A stretch of DNA of 64,000 bases from Phytophthora sp. 'mugwort' (GCA_033558025.1 JAUCEF010000006.1:4650001-4714000); one strand, 5' to 3'; shown: positions 45,401-57,229, counted from the stretch's first letter. Notes: generated by a model from the letters alone, not told the origin. Program-made: numbers and translations.

Positions 45401-46843
45401 GTGAACATCTTCCTGAAGCTGCTTTTTGGAGTATTTGAAGTAAATGATCGTGGCTGTCTCGATGGGAACCGTTCCAACTCGGAACACGCAGCGTGGCTGA
45501 TGGTTTTGTATGGAGCAGGCTGCACAGCGTTGTACGAGAAACTGGACGAGATTGTGCATTTCTACAAACCGGAGACTGGTAAAGAAAATGGTGCTGATGG
45601 TGTCTTACTTGATATAGGGAAGGATGGCATCTTAGAAGAAGATTTGACAACTACAATAGCAGGAGTATTGCGCTTCTGCAATCTGTCGTTAGTGGAGGTT
45701 TTCTTTAAGCAGATGCAAAGCAGTCCAAAGTCAGGCAATGGAAGTTCTTCTTCGGCATCAGGGGGTGCGCTTAACTGGAACAAGTGCGGTAATGTGGTGT
45801 TTGTGGAGATTGACGCATTGGTTCGTGACTTTGCGTCGAGCCAGAAGACGCGTCAAAAGCAAACTTGTCGGAGTAATCAAACGTTTGGAGACGGTTCATC
45901 TAGCAATGAAGTAGTTTCAAGTGACACGACAGTTAATGCAACGAAATCTTCTGCTGAAGCTATTGCGACACCTCTTGGGAAAGTTCTATGGAGTTTCTTG
46001 GCGTTCCGAGGTGGAGAGCTTGCTTGCTTGGCTGCATGTGGACGTGCGTTGGCTTCAGTTCATGTGATGAGTCAAGTCGCGGAGAAAAGTATCGAAAAGT
46101 GGATCATTGAGGAACGTCGAGGAATGTGGGACGCTTTGGCTTTACGGTTGCAGGTGCCTGAGTTAAGTGGGGACGAGTTTGAAGCTTCATGCTTGGAACA
46201 AGGCAAACTGTTAACTCTTCAGGTTCTTTTCCTACAGCAGTTACGTCGTGCCCCAGTATTGACCGAGTCGTTAAGTCTAGCATTGCTGACGAAGCTGATG
46301 AGCTGGATGGAGCGTGCACGCGTTGGAAGTAGTACATTGGCACAGATGAAGCTGCTGTTTCTGGCTGCAGAGGTAACGAATTTCGTGTGTAAATCGCTCG
46401 CAGAAGTGCTGCCGTCCACACTGAAGAAGCAGATGTTGCGTCAGTTATGTGATCTTCTGCTTGAATTGGGCCATGCACGCCGTAACAATGGCATCATGAA
46501 GGCGATTGGCCTCGGAGGTTCGTTGCAATATGGCGTCGAATTCCACGTCTCGTGCTTGGCAGTTGGCGTGTTCTTACGACTGCAGACACGCAATGGCGCA
46601 CCACTGCGAGTGGATGATCGTATTCCATTCAAAATGACGCACACGACGGAGAAACACTTGCGTTCACTTGAAACTATGCTACAGAGCAAGGACGCTTTCC
46701 AGCTCGGAAGACGAGCCGATGCGTTGGTTTCATTCTCTCGAGATCCTCGACGAAGCCTCGCCGATCAAGATGAGTTTTTCGTGACGCTCTTCTCGAGTAT
46801 GTATCCAGCTCAAGGGTGGCTATTAGCGAAGTGTCTACCATAA
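36484..46843 (+). CDS. Giant protein of about 3427 residues, EPG5-like (tentative)
   Basis: Exon 1 is 36484-37636 and exon 2 is 37713-46843. The 76-bp intron has a GTAAGT donor and splices in phase to give VKKVWTLEKK. Residues 1-280 are acidic and Pro-rich (PSAPPPPPPIRTTIP). A coiled-coil region spans about 320-450. Around 570-600 is a four-Cys zinc-ribbon-like block (KCYACGRLNAP, CKLCESCD). The rest is helical, like an alpha-solenoid, with no membrane segment. Blocks such as WFLRFLQFP, IIYWQVFFALYF and LSGLPRHYEVERL, in this order, resemble the metazoan autophagy tether EPG5 (about 2580 residues), which joins autophagosomes to late endosomes. That match is from memory and needs a profile search. 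The protein is longer than EPG5 at the N terminus. It could also be another large solenoid trafficking protein. Confidence 0.7.
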
Positions 46844-47945
46844 GATGAATAGAAGAAAAAGTAGCGTAGTAATTATGAAGAGAAAACGAATGAACGACAA
46901 GGTGGAAGTTGAGAATTACAGCAGATGCAGGTCCAGCTTGTACGAACAGTCTGTGCGTACAGATTATCTGAGTCTGCATGTACAGATTCTTGTTGAGACC
47001 CCACTTCCTCTTCACCTTCCACTGGATAAACAACAACGTCGTAATCGATCGATTAGCTAGATTGTCCAATGTTTCGGGCGACAGTGCAGCCTTCGCTAAC
47101 ACACTCTGTTGACGCTTTATTCGATTGCCGTTCGACGAGAAGCGCCCGTGATGGATGTAGCACAATGGCAGCAATTTTTCGATAACTGCGCTATGTTTTC
47201 GTGGAGGTCCCATTGTTTATGTTGAAGCCTGTACATGTATGGTATTCCTCTCGGTTTAATCGTTACCTACTACGTCACACGAGTTTGGGTAAAGCTCGGT
47301 CTGGTTTCGTTCGAGCATATGACCGTAGGGAAGTAAGTACAGTACAGTCTTTTCTCTAGTCTCTTTGGTGCTGTAAGCTCTGCCTCAAGCGATTGACTGA
47401 CAATTGTTTGTTGTGACTCAAACGTACATGTACAGTATATGTAGTAGGCTAGTATTATAGGTGCCAGCTCCTACATGTAGCAGCTGTCAGTGCCTGGCAC
47501 ATCTTACAACTTTCTCTTCGTACTGCTATTGTCCCTACTTAACAGGTTGCGACGTTCTGATTTTGCTCAATCATCCTTGTGGCGATTTTTTGGGGGTGTT
47601 TACGTGGCCTTCTATTTGTGTTGCTTACTGTCCTTTTCATCCTTGTGACGATCGCAGCCGACGGCTGTAGGTAAAAATTCTAGATCATAGAGACGATCCT
47701 CTTGAATATGATTGCTTTTAAGGAACATATTATCACTCGGTGGAGCTTCACAAACGGATACATTCGAATCAGATTTGCTCTTTTCTATACTACCTGGAGT
47801 GTATCACAATTTCGAATACCACGGGCGAGAGGATTGTCGGTATAGCATAACAAATGAGCGGTACAGAGTGCTTTGTCTTCCCAGCTGGGGCAGGACAAGC
47901 TGGCTCGTTCTGGGCGGTCAAACCTTGCTTGTGTAGCTGAAACAA
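46844..47945. other. Intergenic DNA, no gene recognised
   Basis: Between the giant gene and the first transporter. There are short frames only and none looks coding. The last few hundred bases should hold the transporter promoter. Confidence 0.4.
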
Positions 47946-49812
47946 ATGAACCACCTAATTGACTTCATGAGCAAAGCTCCATGTGGGTGCTGTACGCCAG
48001 ACATCCGGCGGTTCCCGCAGTCTCCAACTGACTCACAACGACAAAGTACTTCTCAACTTTGCAGCTTGAAGGGACTTCGACTCCTTTTCCCCCTTTCCAG
48101 CCACCCTAAAGGAAGAGGAGGTACCAATTGTCGACTTGTCGGGAAATTTACGTCGCGCAACCATGAAATTAACGTCGTCGATGGATCTCAAGGTAGATTT
48201 TAAAAACTACCAGTCACCTCAACGTGTCGACTATAGCGACGCCGACGTGATCCAGTCGGCTTCACCCGATATCGAGAGTTCCGTCGTGGAGAATGGCGTA
48301 GGTCAGCCACTGTACGACGCCGAGATCTACGGGAGTCTTCGTAAAGGAGGCGCCGTCACGTTCTTCTCCATGGACTGTATCGGACTCGTGGCTGCCACCT
48401 TCGCGTCCACTTTCTCGATTGAATGTCTCAATAGCGTCATCCAGCCCCTCCTCGACGAGCATTTCGGCCTCAACAAAGCAGAACTCGCAGCGTCGCAGCG
48501 ATTAACGTCCATCCCGTTGGCTTTTTGCTTCTTCATTGGGTTACTATCGGATTGTTACCCGATTCTGGGCTTTCGTCGCAAAGGTTACCTCATTTTAGGC
48601 TTGGTTACGACTGTCGTGAGTTTGATTGTGCTCTCCGGTTTGGATGGATATATCCGGACATTGGACGAAGGAACTGCTGGAACGGGTCACGCTGTTGCAA
48701 TCATGGCGTTCGCGACGTTGGCGAGTACAGGGAACATCGTCACGTACGTGTGCGTACAAACCCGTGTACTGGAATTATCCCAACGAGAACCACTTGGCAT
48801 GCGTGGAGCCATTACGGGAACATATTTGATCTTCAAATGCGTCGTATATATCTTTACAGATGGCGTTGCGTACGCATTCTCAAGCTCATCGACGCATGGT
48901 TGCAGTGCTCTGCTTGTCTTCGGTTTAGTGATTGCGCTCTCGATTCCTCTCGTGTGGAAAGCGTGGGAGGAGAAATATTACTCACTCTCGACACCAATGA
49001 AGACCCGTGGCCAGATTCTATGGCGAGTTATGCAGCAAAAGGCAGTCTGGAGTATCCTGGTTTTCATGTGCTTCTTCACCTTATTCAGTGGAATCACGTT
49101 TAACGGACCGTCCGTTATCATTAGCGTTTGGGCAGGCGCTAGTGGAGACAATTCGTTCATCCAGCATTTCTTGAGCTACGGCGCGATGCTGTTGATGATG
49201 GTGGCGTGGCGCTACTACTTTATGAACCGACCGTGGCGAACATTCTACGCCATGTCGGTCGTTCTACTCGTTATACCGCAGTTGATTGTCGCTATCCTGG
49301 TTACGCAGGATATTCTTCGAGACCGATATTTCTACCGGTTTATGACACTGTTTACGAGCGTCTCTAGCGGCATTAGCTGGCTATCGAGCATGATCCCATT
49401 GACGGAAATCATACAGGAAGGATCAGAAGGCGCTATGGTTGGTCTTATGCTGTCGCTCTACTTTTTGGTCACCGCTTTTGTGGAGACCAATTCAGTGGGA
49501 CTATTTGCAGGGACCAACTTTTATAGCATTGCAGAAGTCGCGATGGACAGCCCCGACGCGCGCTCCGACGTGCTCAAGGCGTTGATGCTCAACTACGGTA
49601 TTAACGCCTTGGCGTTCATTGGACTGTATTTCCTCCCGCGTCAGAAGCTCGACACACAGCAGCTACGCAGCTATGGAGGGTACACAAAATGTGCCAGTGC
49701 AGCCGTCGTCACTTTTGCAGTGGCGCTGTTCGTGTATTCGTTGGTGATTACCGTGCTCACGCTTAACCCGACCACATCCTGCATGCGTATTGCTGGAGGT
49801 GACGGGTGCTAA
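47946..49812 (+). CDS. Folate-biopterin transporter family (MFS) protein 1
   Basis: 603 residues from two exons, 47946-48045 and 48101-49812. The 55-bp intron starts GTACTT and ends in a strong pyrimidine tract plus CCAG. The upstream exon was inferred because PIVDLSGNLRRAT, before the first ATG of exon 2 (48163), is conserved in the paralogue at 55604 with mostly synonymous base changes. After a hydrophilic N terminus of about 100 residues come 12 membrane segments. LLSDCYPILGFRRKGYLILG is the loop signature of the FBT family. FBT proteins move folates, pterins or related molecules across membranes. The C-terminal FLPRQKLDTQQLRSYGGYTK is shared with the other two copies. The substrate is unknown. 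Confidence 0.85.
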
Positions 49813-52405
49813 TCTGTAGCTACTAAAGTTGTAATCGAGAGTAGTGTGTGGATGTTAACGGTTAGTTGGGTTGTGACCTGCGAGAGTAATACAGTTCGAA
49901 GCTAAAGTAGTGTGCTGAACCTCCTGACAAAGCTCCTTAATGCCATCTCCCAGATTCCAGAGATAAAATTGCCACACTGCTAGTGTTCCGTTCGCGCTTG
50001 CTCTGTTCTTCCCCTTGGATAATAAAAATTGGTTCGACTATCGCCACCGCCACGTGTAGATTGACTTGCTCGATCTACATATTTAGCATCTAGTCGACTA
50101 AAAAGCTTGACCAATGGTCTTTGAAAGACTAGAAATTAGTACACTCGGCCTCAATCTGCCGCCTCTTTACAGCCGCCTTTAGACTTTTTCGGCCTACGCA
50201 ATCACTTGGTCACCGCAAGGGGCTCCAAAAATATAGCGCATTAAAATATAGGGCGCCGCGGTGTTCACAATGATCAAATAATAATAAAGGTTTCTATTTA
50301 TATCTTGTAGCTTTCAATAGTTCTAGCCCTGCAAAACTTCTTAGGGGGTTTCAGATATCTCATTTCTCGTCGCGTTCGAGTGCAACATTTTCCTTGCGTC
50401 GGTCATCGAGCGACATACCATACTGAGTCGCCAGTGTCACGAGCTGGCAGCAATGGCGCTGATCTTCCTGACACTGAGCGACGCTGCATCGAACCCCAAA
50501 CGTCGGACTTAGCTTATCAGCACGCTGAGAAGCACGAGGTAGCCCTGCAAGTGCGCCCAAGGAGTTCAGCAGTTAACGAGATACTCCGCTGAGTTTCATA
50601 GCAGGTCCGAGCACCAGATTTCGTCGCTCAGGCTCTGCGTGGACAAGTCGGCCCGTGTGCTCAGCGATTTCTCGGTTGCTAGCCCTCTCCTCCACTCGTT
50701 GAAAATGTGTTGCATCTGGCTGGGCGCTTCAAGATACGAAGCTCGGAACATACTTAGCTATAATAGGCACTACTAATGTTTCTAACCACAACGACTTGAG
50801 GTTCGTGCTGGTTACAGAGCGCGTGTGAGAGAAATGCCTGCCGCCGAGAAAAGCAAAGTCGTCAGCGCCATATCCAGCGCCCGATTCCAGGCTGTACGGT
50901 TAGAAGAGCTAGAGGATAGGGATAGTAATAACTGGGACGAATCGGATGATGAAGAACTGGGTGCAGGAGACAAAACTGTGTGGGGTAGAGAAGAACGTGA
51001 CATCGGCATAGCATGAGGATGAGCGGACCATAGTGGTCCAGGCCGGGACCAGATTAGGCGGAACTTGGCGCACACGTGCAGAACGATGTACAGCAGTGGC
51101 TTACTGCACACCGGACAGTGTTCACTTCGGAGACCGCGGTGGGCACAGTGTAACCATGAGGGGAGCGATCACACCTGGGTGCGTAGCACAAACTTGATCG
51201 CAACACCATCGATTGCTGCCATGGCTCTCGTAGGGAATGGACTTTAGGTGGCGTTAGATAGTTCTAAATGACATTAATGTACCTCACTGCAAAACATAAC
51301 ACCAGATCTGGTGGTCGTGTGAGGAGTATCGACGGAGCACAAAATTTATGTGGACGATTGGCGATGTGACTGTGAGTTCTCAGTGTCCATGTGCCTCCCC
51401 TGTTGACATGCCATTAACTACCGCAAGCCCGAGAATGTAGCTGGTCCACCATTCGATGAAATCGAATCGACGAGAGGCATAATAGACGTCGACATTATCC
51501 TCTCGTGTTGGGCAGTTTTTTTAATCACTGATCGATGACTTTTACAAGTTTTAATTGATGGAAGAGTCCTACATATCAGCTGAAGAGGATGAGGCAGTTC
51601 CCGTACGCGTTCTTTCTAGGTAATGGTTAAAACCAAAAGCAAGAACAAGCTGAGGACACATGGATCGCTACTTATGTAACATGCTCAGCTTACTCCGCAC
51701 GCCGAGTCTGGTTCGTCCAGTGCTGATTAAAGTCCAAGACCCGGATGGCCGTCAGTTGACAAATCGTGTCTCCCGCGAGCCCTGCTGGCTGTGCAACTTA
51801 TTTTATTTACGTTCTCAGCCAATACACTCTACTCGCAATCACACTTCTGCGTTCGTCCTCACTGTCCGTCCGTTCGTGCAGGTTTTCGGCAACGCCGCCC
51901 AACTACAAGAACTCGGCGTGCACGCTGGCAGCGCCTGTAGCTGCTGACTCGGGAGCGATCCCCCTGTCCGTCTACCTGTCGTCCGTTCCGCAAGGCTGCC
52001 CGCCTAAGTCGTTCTCGTCCGTTTCCTGTCTCGGTTCATCACTCGGCCTCGCTTCGTCACATGCAGGTCCGGTCGTCTGCTGCTGGTTACTCTCTCCAGA
52101 GCAAATCGGGAAGTGAGCTCAATCTCGCTGCGCCGGTCGAACTTGTTCGCCTTGTCCGCCGTGCTCGTGGCGTCCAGCAGCCGCCACAGCCACTCATTCT
52201 GGCTGCTTACTGACTGCTCACTTCGTTCGCCATCTTCGAGATCCTCTCGTACACGGCTCTTGTTATCGCTCCGAGCCGTCGCTCTATCTTCTTGCCTCAG
52301 ATGCTGTCGTCCGCACATCGGTCGTCGATTGCAGGGTTCCGCCTGGCTACCGCCACTCCGTTACACTGAGAAGCGGTTCGGGCCACACGCCTGATCGCGA
52401 AGGAG
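49813..52405. other. Intergenic repeat-rich DNA
   Basis: No gene was recognised. A short acidic frame at 50825-51016 (RLEELEDRDSNNWDESDDEE) has no family. From about 51650 to 52400 the DNA is pyrimidine-rich on the plus strand, with many TCGTC and CTGTCCG words, like an LTR or leader region in front of the frame at 52406. Confidence 0.35.
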
Positions 52406-52816
52406 ATGACAGATATCGACGACGAAAATGAATTTGACGAAATGTTACAGTTCGTGTTGAATCAGTGGTGAAATGTTCGTCAGCGGAAAATGGCTGAGTC
52501 AGATCGAATGATTATTACCGCCTCTAAACTAGCGCAAGATCTTAGACTAGCAGAGGATAATGAAGATAAACTTAAGTTCGATATTAGCTCAAGACATCAG
52601 ATAGTGATGAGCCGAGTCCGGAGAGCAACCAGCGCAGATTCGGTTAAGCGCGAAGGCCAAAAAGGTGGGGTATTTCGAAAGGTGAAGAAGGAGACCTTTG
52701 CATGCGAAAGAGCTGACCGCATGTGGTTTGCTGCAGCCGAAGAATGGCGCAAAATAGGAGGTGAAGTTACGTTAAAGAGCTTGATGATACACGAGATCGC
52801 AGACAACTATCTCTAG
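52406..52816 (+). pseudogene. Unrecognised ORF with one in-frame stop
   Basis: An ATG at 52406 opens an acidic frame (MTDIDDENEFDEMLQF) that hits TGA at 52469. The same frame then reads on from 52490 for 108 codons (KKETFACERADRMWFAAAEE) to a TAG. The N terminus is like that of a small nuclear or transposon-encoded protein. More broken frames follow towards the inverted repeat at 53009. The family is unknown. It may belong to the element that left the Ulp1 fossil at 54590. Confidence 0.35.
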
Positions 52817-53008
52817 CCGAAACAAAGCGTCGCCTGGTGCGGGTTACTGTAAAGTCTAGCTATGCCAACAACAAGAAACCAAAGGGCAAACGCATGAAAA
52901 CAAAACCTATATTAATTCTGGCGTACTCTCTCTAAGCTGTTAGAAGCGTGCTTGAAGGTTTTACCGGTGTCGAACACTAAAGACTATCCGATCGACATCC
53001 GAGCAGAT

Positions 53009-53140
53009 CTGAATAGCAATATCTCCAGGAATTCAAAAATGTGAGGAATCTAGCAGTGTCGCTAGATTCCTCACATTTTGAATTCAGCAGATTCGTTAGA
53101 TTCCTCACATTTTTGAATTCCTGGAGATATTGCTATTCAG
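53009..53140. repeat. Perfect 44-bp inverted repeat with a third nested copy
   Basis: Bases 53009-53052 pair exactly with 53097-53140, with a 44-bp spacer. The spacer holds another copy of the right-arm core (53061-53085, CTAGATTCCTCACATTTTGAATTC with one base missing from its T run), so the left arm can pair with either. Transcripts would fold into a long hairpin. No transposase adjoins it directly. An open frame starting at 53041 runs through the structure and is probably incidental. Confidence 0.85.
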
Positions 53141-53149
53141 TCATAAAAG

Positions 53150-53832
53150 GTCGGGAGCTTTGTACGCAAACTGATCGGATCATTAGTTTTCTGATTTTAC
53201 GCTCGCTTGAAAATCAGAAAACTGACGTGCAACTCGGCCTGGACATGCGAGTGGCTCATCGAAGGTGGGCTACCCTCTTGGCCTGTTGGTACCTCGATTT
53301 GGTGACGAAAGTAGCAGCCAAAGCATTGGCGACGTACCCGTACGAGCCAATTGATGGTCTTCCCAAACTACCCCTGAATTTAATTATGCAATGCTGTACA
53401 GGACGGCACACTATCCTGACTCAGGGATGCGGCGATCCGCGCGATATGCGAGCGACTAGTGAGTAATTATTTTGTGCATTGTTTTGCAGGTTTCCAGGCA
53501 GCTCTTACAGACACACAAAATAGCAAAGACACAGTAACCTTCCTCTCCTAGTTCTGCCACAGCACCCCGTACTGTGCCAGGTCTGTGCTGAGCTACAGAA
53601 CAGATGCCCGGTGGCAATGTCCGCCGACTGCTGATATAGACCTAACTACGTATCGAATACACACAGCAGTCTGCGTCCAATCTCCGGCTGGCCGTGCAGG
53701 TGTTGCTTCCAGTCCGAAGATCTTCACTCATTCACTACCTACGGGTTGTGCAGGTTGCTCCGTCGGCCGGGCCAATCTACCCGGGGGGGGGGGGGCTAAA
53801 CGACCCTTGTCTGACTGCCGAGCGACCTGTGT
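53150..53832. other. Broken coding-like DNA and G-run
   Basis: The frame after the inverted repeat (to 53466) contains HRRWATLLACWYLDLVTKVA and stops at 53465; no family was recognised. A run of 13 G lies at 53783-53795. Confidence 0.3.
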
Positions 53833-53949
53833 CGGGCTACAATACCGCACAAACAACCTCGGCTGGGCTACGATACCAGCAGACGGGGCTAACGGTACCC
53901 GCAACTGGGCTATGATACCAGTACACGGGGGCTAACGGTACCCGTCTCT
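53833..53949. repeat. Tandem repeat of a 42-43 bp unit
   Basis: GGGCTACGATACCAGCAGAC is followed by GGGGCTAACGGTACCC and recurs in slightly changed form from 53907. A more diverged partial unit (GGGCTACAATACCGCAC) precedes them. About 2.7 units in total. Confidence 0.7.
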
Positions 53950-54589
53950 TACTTTTTTTTTACACACACTTCGGACCTTGGCGTGGGCTTTGCTATGCGC
54001 TGGTTCTCCCTCGGTTTCCTCAACTGTGTGCGTCGACAACAGTGATCGTCAATCAGGCGGGCTTCCACGCTCTGTGTATTCGCTGTTAGCTCTTCTCTGC
54101 TTCACGGCAAAAGTCGAACTCTACTGCTCTGCTGTTCTGCTATTCTCCCGTGGCCGTGGTGGGATCACACCCAGCGACCAGTGGCGGCCGCTCCTGTCCG
54201 TCCATCGCTGAAGATCCTGTTCGCCATGCTTCCTTGCGACCCTTCCGGCTCCGCGATCTTCTTGCGGCCGGGTGCGCAGCGCCGGCCCACGGGTCGGCCC
54301 GTTGGAGGCAGGCTCACCACCAGCCTATGTCGTCTTGCTGCGGCTTATCCTGTCCTGCGCGTCGCATCCTTGTCTTGTTCATCAGGTTGCTGCTCGTCGT
54401 CGTGTCCGTCGCTGTCGTGTCCTTCCTGTTGTCCTTGGGCTGCTGTCTATCACGCCGCTGTCCATCACGCCGCTGTCCTCCCGCGGCTACGCCTTCGCCT
54501 GCTGCTCTTCGCGCTGCTGCTCAGGGTGGTGACGGCGCACTGCCACCCTAACAAGTCTTACTGACTTATTACTACACCTTGGTAGATAA

Positions 54590-54905
54590 ATGAATTCGTG
54601 ATCATGCCCTGGAGCAAGTTGCTACAAGTGGTGGTGACACCGTGAAGATACCGCAGAACTTTCAGAATGCACATTGGTGTTGTGTGATAATTAAAGGGGG
54701 TATATTTTACTACGATCCGCCCAGCCAGAATCGTACGTGAAGCGGCGAAAACTATTGCCACACATCTCTAGATCAGTGGCTTAAGAGTACGGAGTCATCC
54801 CGCAGGACAACCTCATACAGCTTGATGCATTTAGTTGCGGTGTGTACGTCTGCTGGATGCTTATTCACCAGGTCGTCTCTGGATTGCACCTGATATGAGC
54901 GCCAA
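54590..54905 (+). pseudogene. Ulp1-like C48 cysteine protease remnant
   Basis: One frame reads KIPQNFQNAHWCCVIIKGG followed by FYYDPPSQN (54640-54730), carrying the catalytic His and Asp contexts of the Ulp1/SENP family. A second frame reads DAFSCGVYVCWMLIHQVVSG (about 54824-54885), carrying the catalytic Cys context. The frameshift between them and several stops make it dead. In oomycetes and plants such domains are often carried by Mutator-like transposons, so this may be part of a MULE rather than a host SUMO protease. Confidence 0.65.
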
Positions 54906-55603
54906 CTCGCTTGCATGACGTCGTTTCGAGTTGTTCTGCTACATGCTGACTGGACGACTTCTACCTGGGCAAGATTTAGAGACATTGGCGACAAAAGACG
55001 ACAACGTTGAGGAAATAGACACCTCGCTAAACACAGACGGTACCGACAACGGGGAAGTCCCCCCTGACACAAGTCGAGCTGTACATGTAGTTGGTACTAT
55101 GACCCCGCGTGCTAGTGGCGTGAAAGGTGGGCAGTAGCGGTGGCTTATAACTTTCGTACCCACGACGTAACAGCACCTCAGTAAAAGAGATGCTAAGCGT
55201 ACTCTCCTTGTTCTGCACTGACCACCGTCTTCACACAGATACTCATAGCATACGTGTTACCAAGTCAGGGTTTGGTCATGATTAATCCTGTCAGAATGCT
55301 ACTGTGTTATTCATACAAAAAGTTATTAGCACACGATGTGTACCTTCCTCAACCTCGTTGAATCTTCCCGAATCTTACCATACGTACTCATTTAAGATAG
55401 GATTTGGTACTCATTTTAGATAGGATTCGGACCTGGGTTAATCCTGTAACCAGTCATGGGTGTTTCCATAAATATAATCCTGCCATTTATTTTTGGCTAG
55501 GAATACACAACGCATTAAATTAAATTTTCATCGAAGCTATTACAAAACGGAATAAATTCCACACTATTTAAAGACGAGTCCTAGCATTATTTAAAGACGA
55601 GTG
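54906..55603. other. Intergenic DNA between the Ulp1 fossil and transporter 2
   Basis: Short frames only. A diverged pair of GATAGGATT(C/T)GG words lies near 55400-55430. This is the 3' side of the minus-strand transporter gene. Nothing else was recognised. Confidence 0.3.
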
Positions 55604-57229
55604 TTAGCAACCTTCGCCACCACTGATGCGAATGCATGCGGCACCAGGGATGAACGTCATGATGGTCACAGCAAACGAATAGAAAAATAAACCTCCAGAA
55701 AATGTCACGATGGCCGCGCTAGCACACTTGGTGTACCCGCCGTAGCTTCGCAACTGCTGCGTATCGAGCTTCTGTCGCGGCAGAAAGAAGAGACCAAACA
55801 TCGACAGTGCGTTGATACCATAATTTATCATCAAAGCCTTCAAGACATCCCCACGTGCACTAGGGGTGTCGGCCGCGACTTCAGCGATGTCGTAAAAGTT
55901 GCTACCATCAAAGAGCCCAACCGAGTTTGTCTGCACAAAAATTCCTACGAGGAAGTAGAGCGACAGCATGAGTCCGACCATCGCACCTTCCGAGCCTTCA
56001 TGGACGATCTCCGTCAATGGAACGACACTACCAATCCAGCCAACACCTAACGACACGGAGTTGAAAAGGGTCATGAGACGGTAGAACGAACGGTCTCGAA
56101 CGATATCTTGGCTCACGAGAATCGACACAATTAACTGCGGGCCAATGAGCAAGAGCGGATACGCAGCGTAGAACGCGCGCCACGGACGGTTCAGAAAGTA
56201 GTAGCGCCACATCAGTATCGTCGCGATCATTGCGCAATAATACATTACCTGCTGCACAAACTGGTTGTCTCCACTCGCCCCAGCCCAGACGCTGATGATC
56301 ACAGCGGGTCCGCTGAAGGAAATCTGGTTGAACAGTGTGAAGAAACACTGGAACGCCAAGACGCTCCACACCGCCTTCTGTTGCATGATCTTCCACAAGA
56401 TCTGACCACGGGTCGTCACGGTCGTCGACAGCGAGTAGCACTTTTCGTCCCAAAATTTGAAGATTAACGGGACCGGAAGCGCGATGATAAAGCCAAATAC
56501 CACCAGGGCCGTCGTTTGGTGCGACGACGTCGCTGTGGCTGACAGCTGGACGACGTACACACACGCATCTGTGATGAGAAGCACGACGCATCGGAAGATC
56601 AAGTACGTCGCTAGAATGGAGCCACGCAGCCCCAACGGCTCGCGCTGGGACAACTCGATCACGCGCGTGTGGACGCTCACGTACATGATGATGTTCCCTA
56701 CACTGGCAAACGCCGCAAATGCGACCAGAAGGATAGCGAGCCCCGTTCCGGCGGTTCCAGACTCGAAAGACTCGACGTACGCGTTCAAACCCGCGAGACA
56801 CCAGATACTCGTGGCCGACGTGGCTAAACCGACGATTGTGTACGCCTTACGACGAAGACCCATGATTGGATAGCAGTCTGACAGCAGACCGAACAAGAAG
56901 CTCAAAATCAATGGCATGGATGTGAGACGATGAGACGCAGCCAATTGAGCTGGAGAGAGACCGAAGTGCAGCTTCAGCATGGGCTGAACCGAACTGTTAA
57001 CACACTCGATGGCAAACATGGACGAGAATGTGGCAGCCACGAGTCCGAGACAACATCTCGAGAAGAATTTGACGGCGCCTCCTTTGCGTAAACCGCCATA
57101 GATCTCTGCGTTGTAGAGTGGCTGGCCAGCTCCACTTTCCATGCACGAGGTGTCGTCATCGTCATGTAGCGGTAGTGCGTCAGCTTCTTTGAGGTCGTAA
57201 GAGGGTGACTGCAGGTTCTTGAACTCCAT
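55604..57229 (-). CDS. Folate-biopterin transporter family (MFS) protein 2
   Basis: 541 residues from the first in-frame ATG (57229). It is closely related to the gene at 47946: the same GLLSDCYPIMGLRRKAYTIVG loop, the same IIQQKAVWS-like segment (KIMQQKAVWSVLAFQCFFTL) and the same C-terminal LPRQKLDTQQLRSYGGYTK. It has 12 predicted membrane segments. The frame stays open for 65 codons upstream without an ATG and keeps the conserved VDLSGRLRRS, so the real protein probably begins in an upstream exon that I could not fix. A TTGCAG acceptor lies near 57366. It is transcribed in the same direction as transporter 3, from which it is separated by about 480 bp. Confidence 0.85.
   Translation of the reverse strand: MEFKNLQSPSYDLKEADALPLHDDDDTSCMESGAGQPLYNAEIYGGLRKGGAVKFFSRCCLGLVAATFSSMFAIECVNSSVQPMLKLHFGLSPAQLAASHRLTSMPLILSFLFGLLSDCYPIMGLRRKAYTIVGLATSATSIWCLAGLNAYVESFESGTAGTGLAILLVAFAAFASVGNIIMYVSVHTRVIELSQREPLGLRGSILATYLIFRCVVLLITDACVYVVQLSATATSSHQTTALVVFGFIIALPVPLIFKFWDEKCYSLSTTVTTRGQILWKIMQQKAVWSVLAFQCFFTLFNQISFSGPAVIISVWAGASGDNQFVQQVMYYCAMIATILMWRYYFLNRPWRAFYAAYPLLLIGPQLIVSILVSQDIVRDRSFYRLMTLFNSVSLGVGWIGSVVPLTEIVHEGSEGAMVGLMLSLYFLVGIFVQTNSVGLFDGSNFYDIAEVAADTPSARGDVLKALMINYGINALSMFGLFFLPRQKLDTQQLRSYGGYTKCASAAIVTFSGGLFFYSFAVTIMTFIPGAACIRISGGEGC

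Noticed and set aside
53041..53466. A frame starting in the inverted repeat
   Set aside because: The first 35 codons are the palindrome itself. The remainder has no recognised family, so I kept it only as coding-like DNA.
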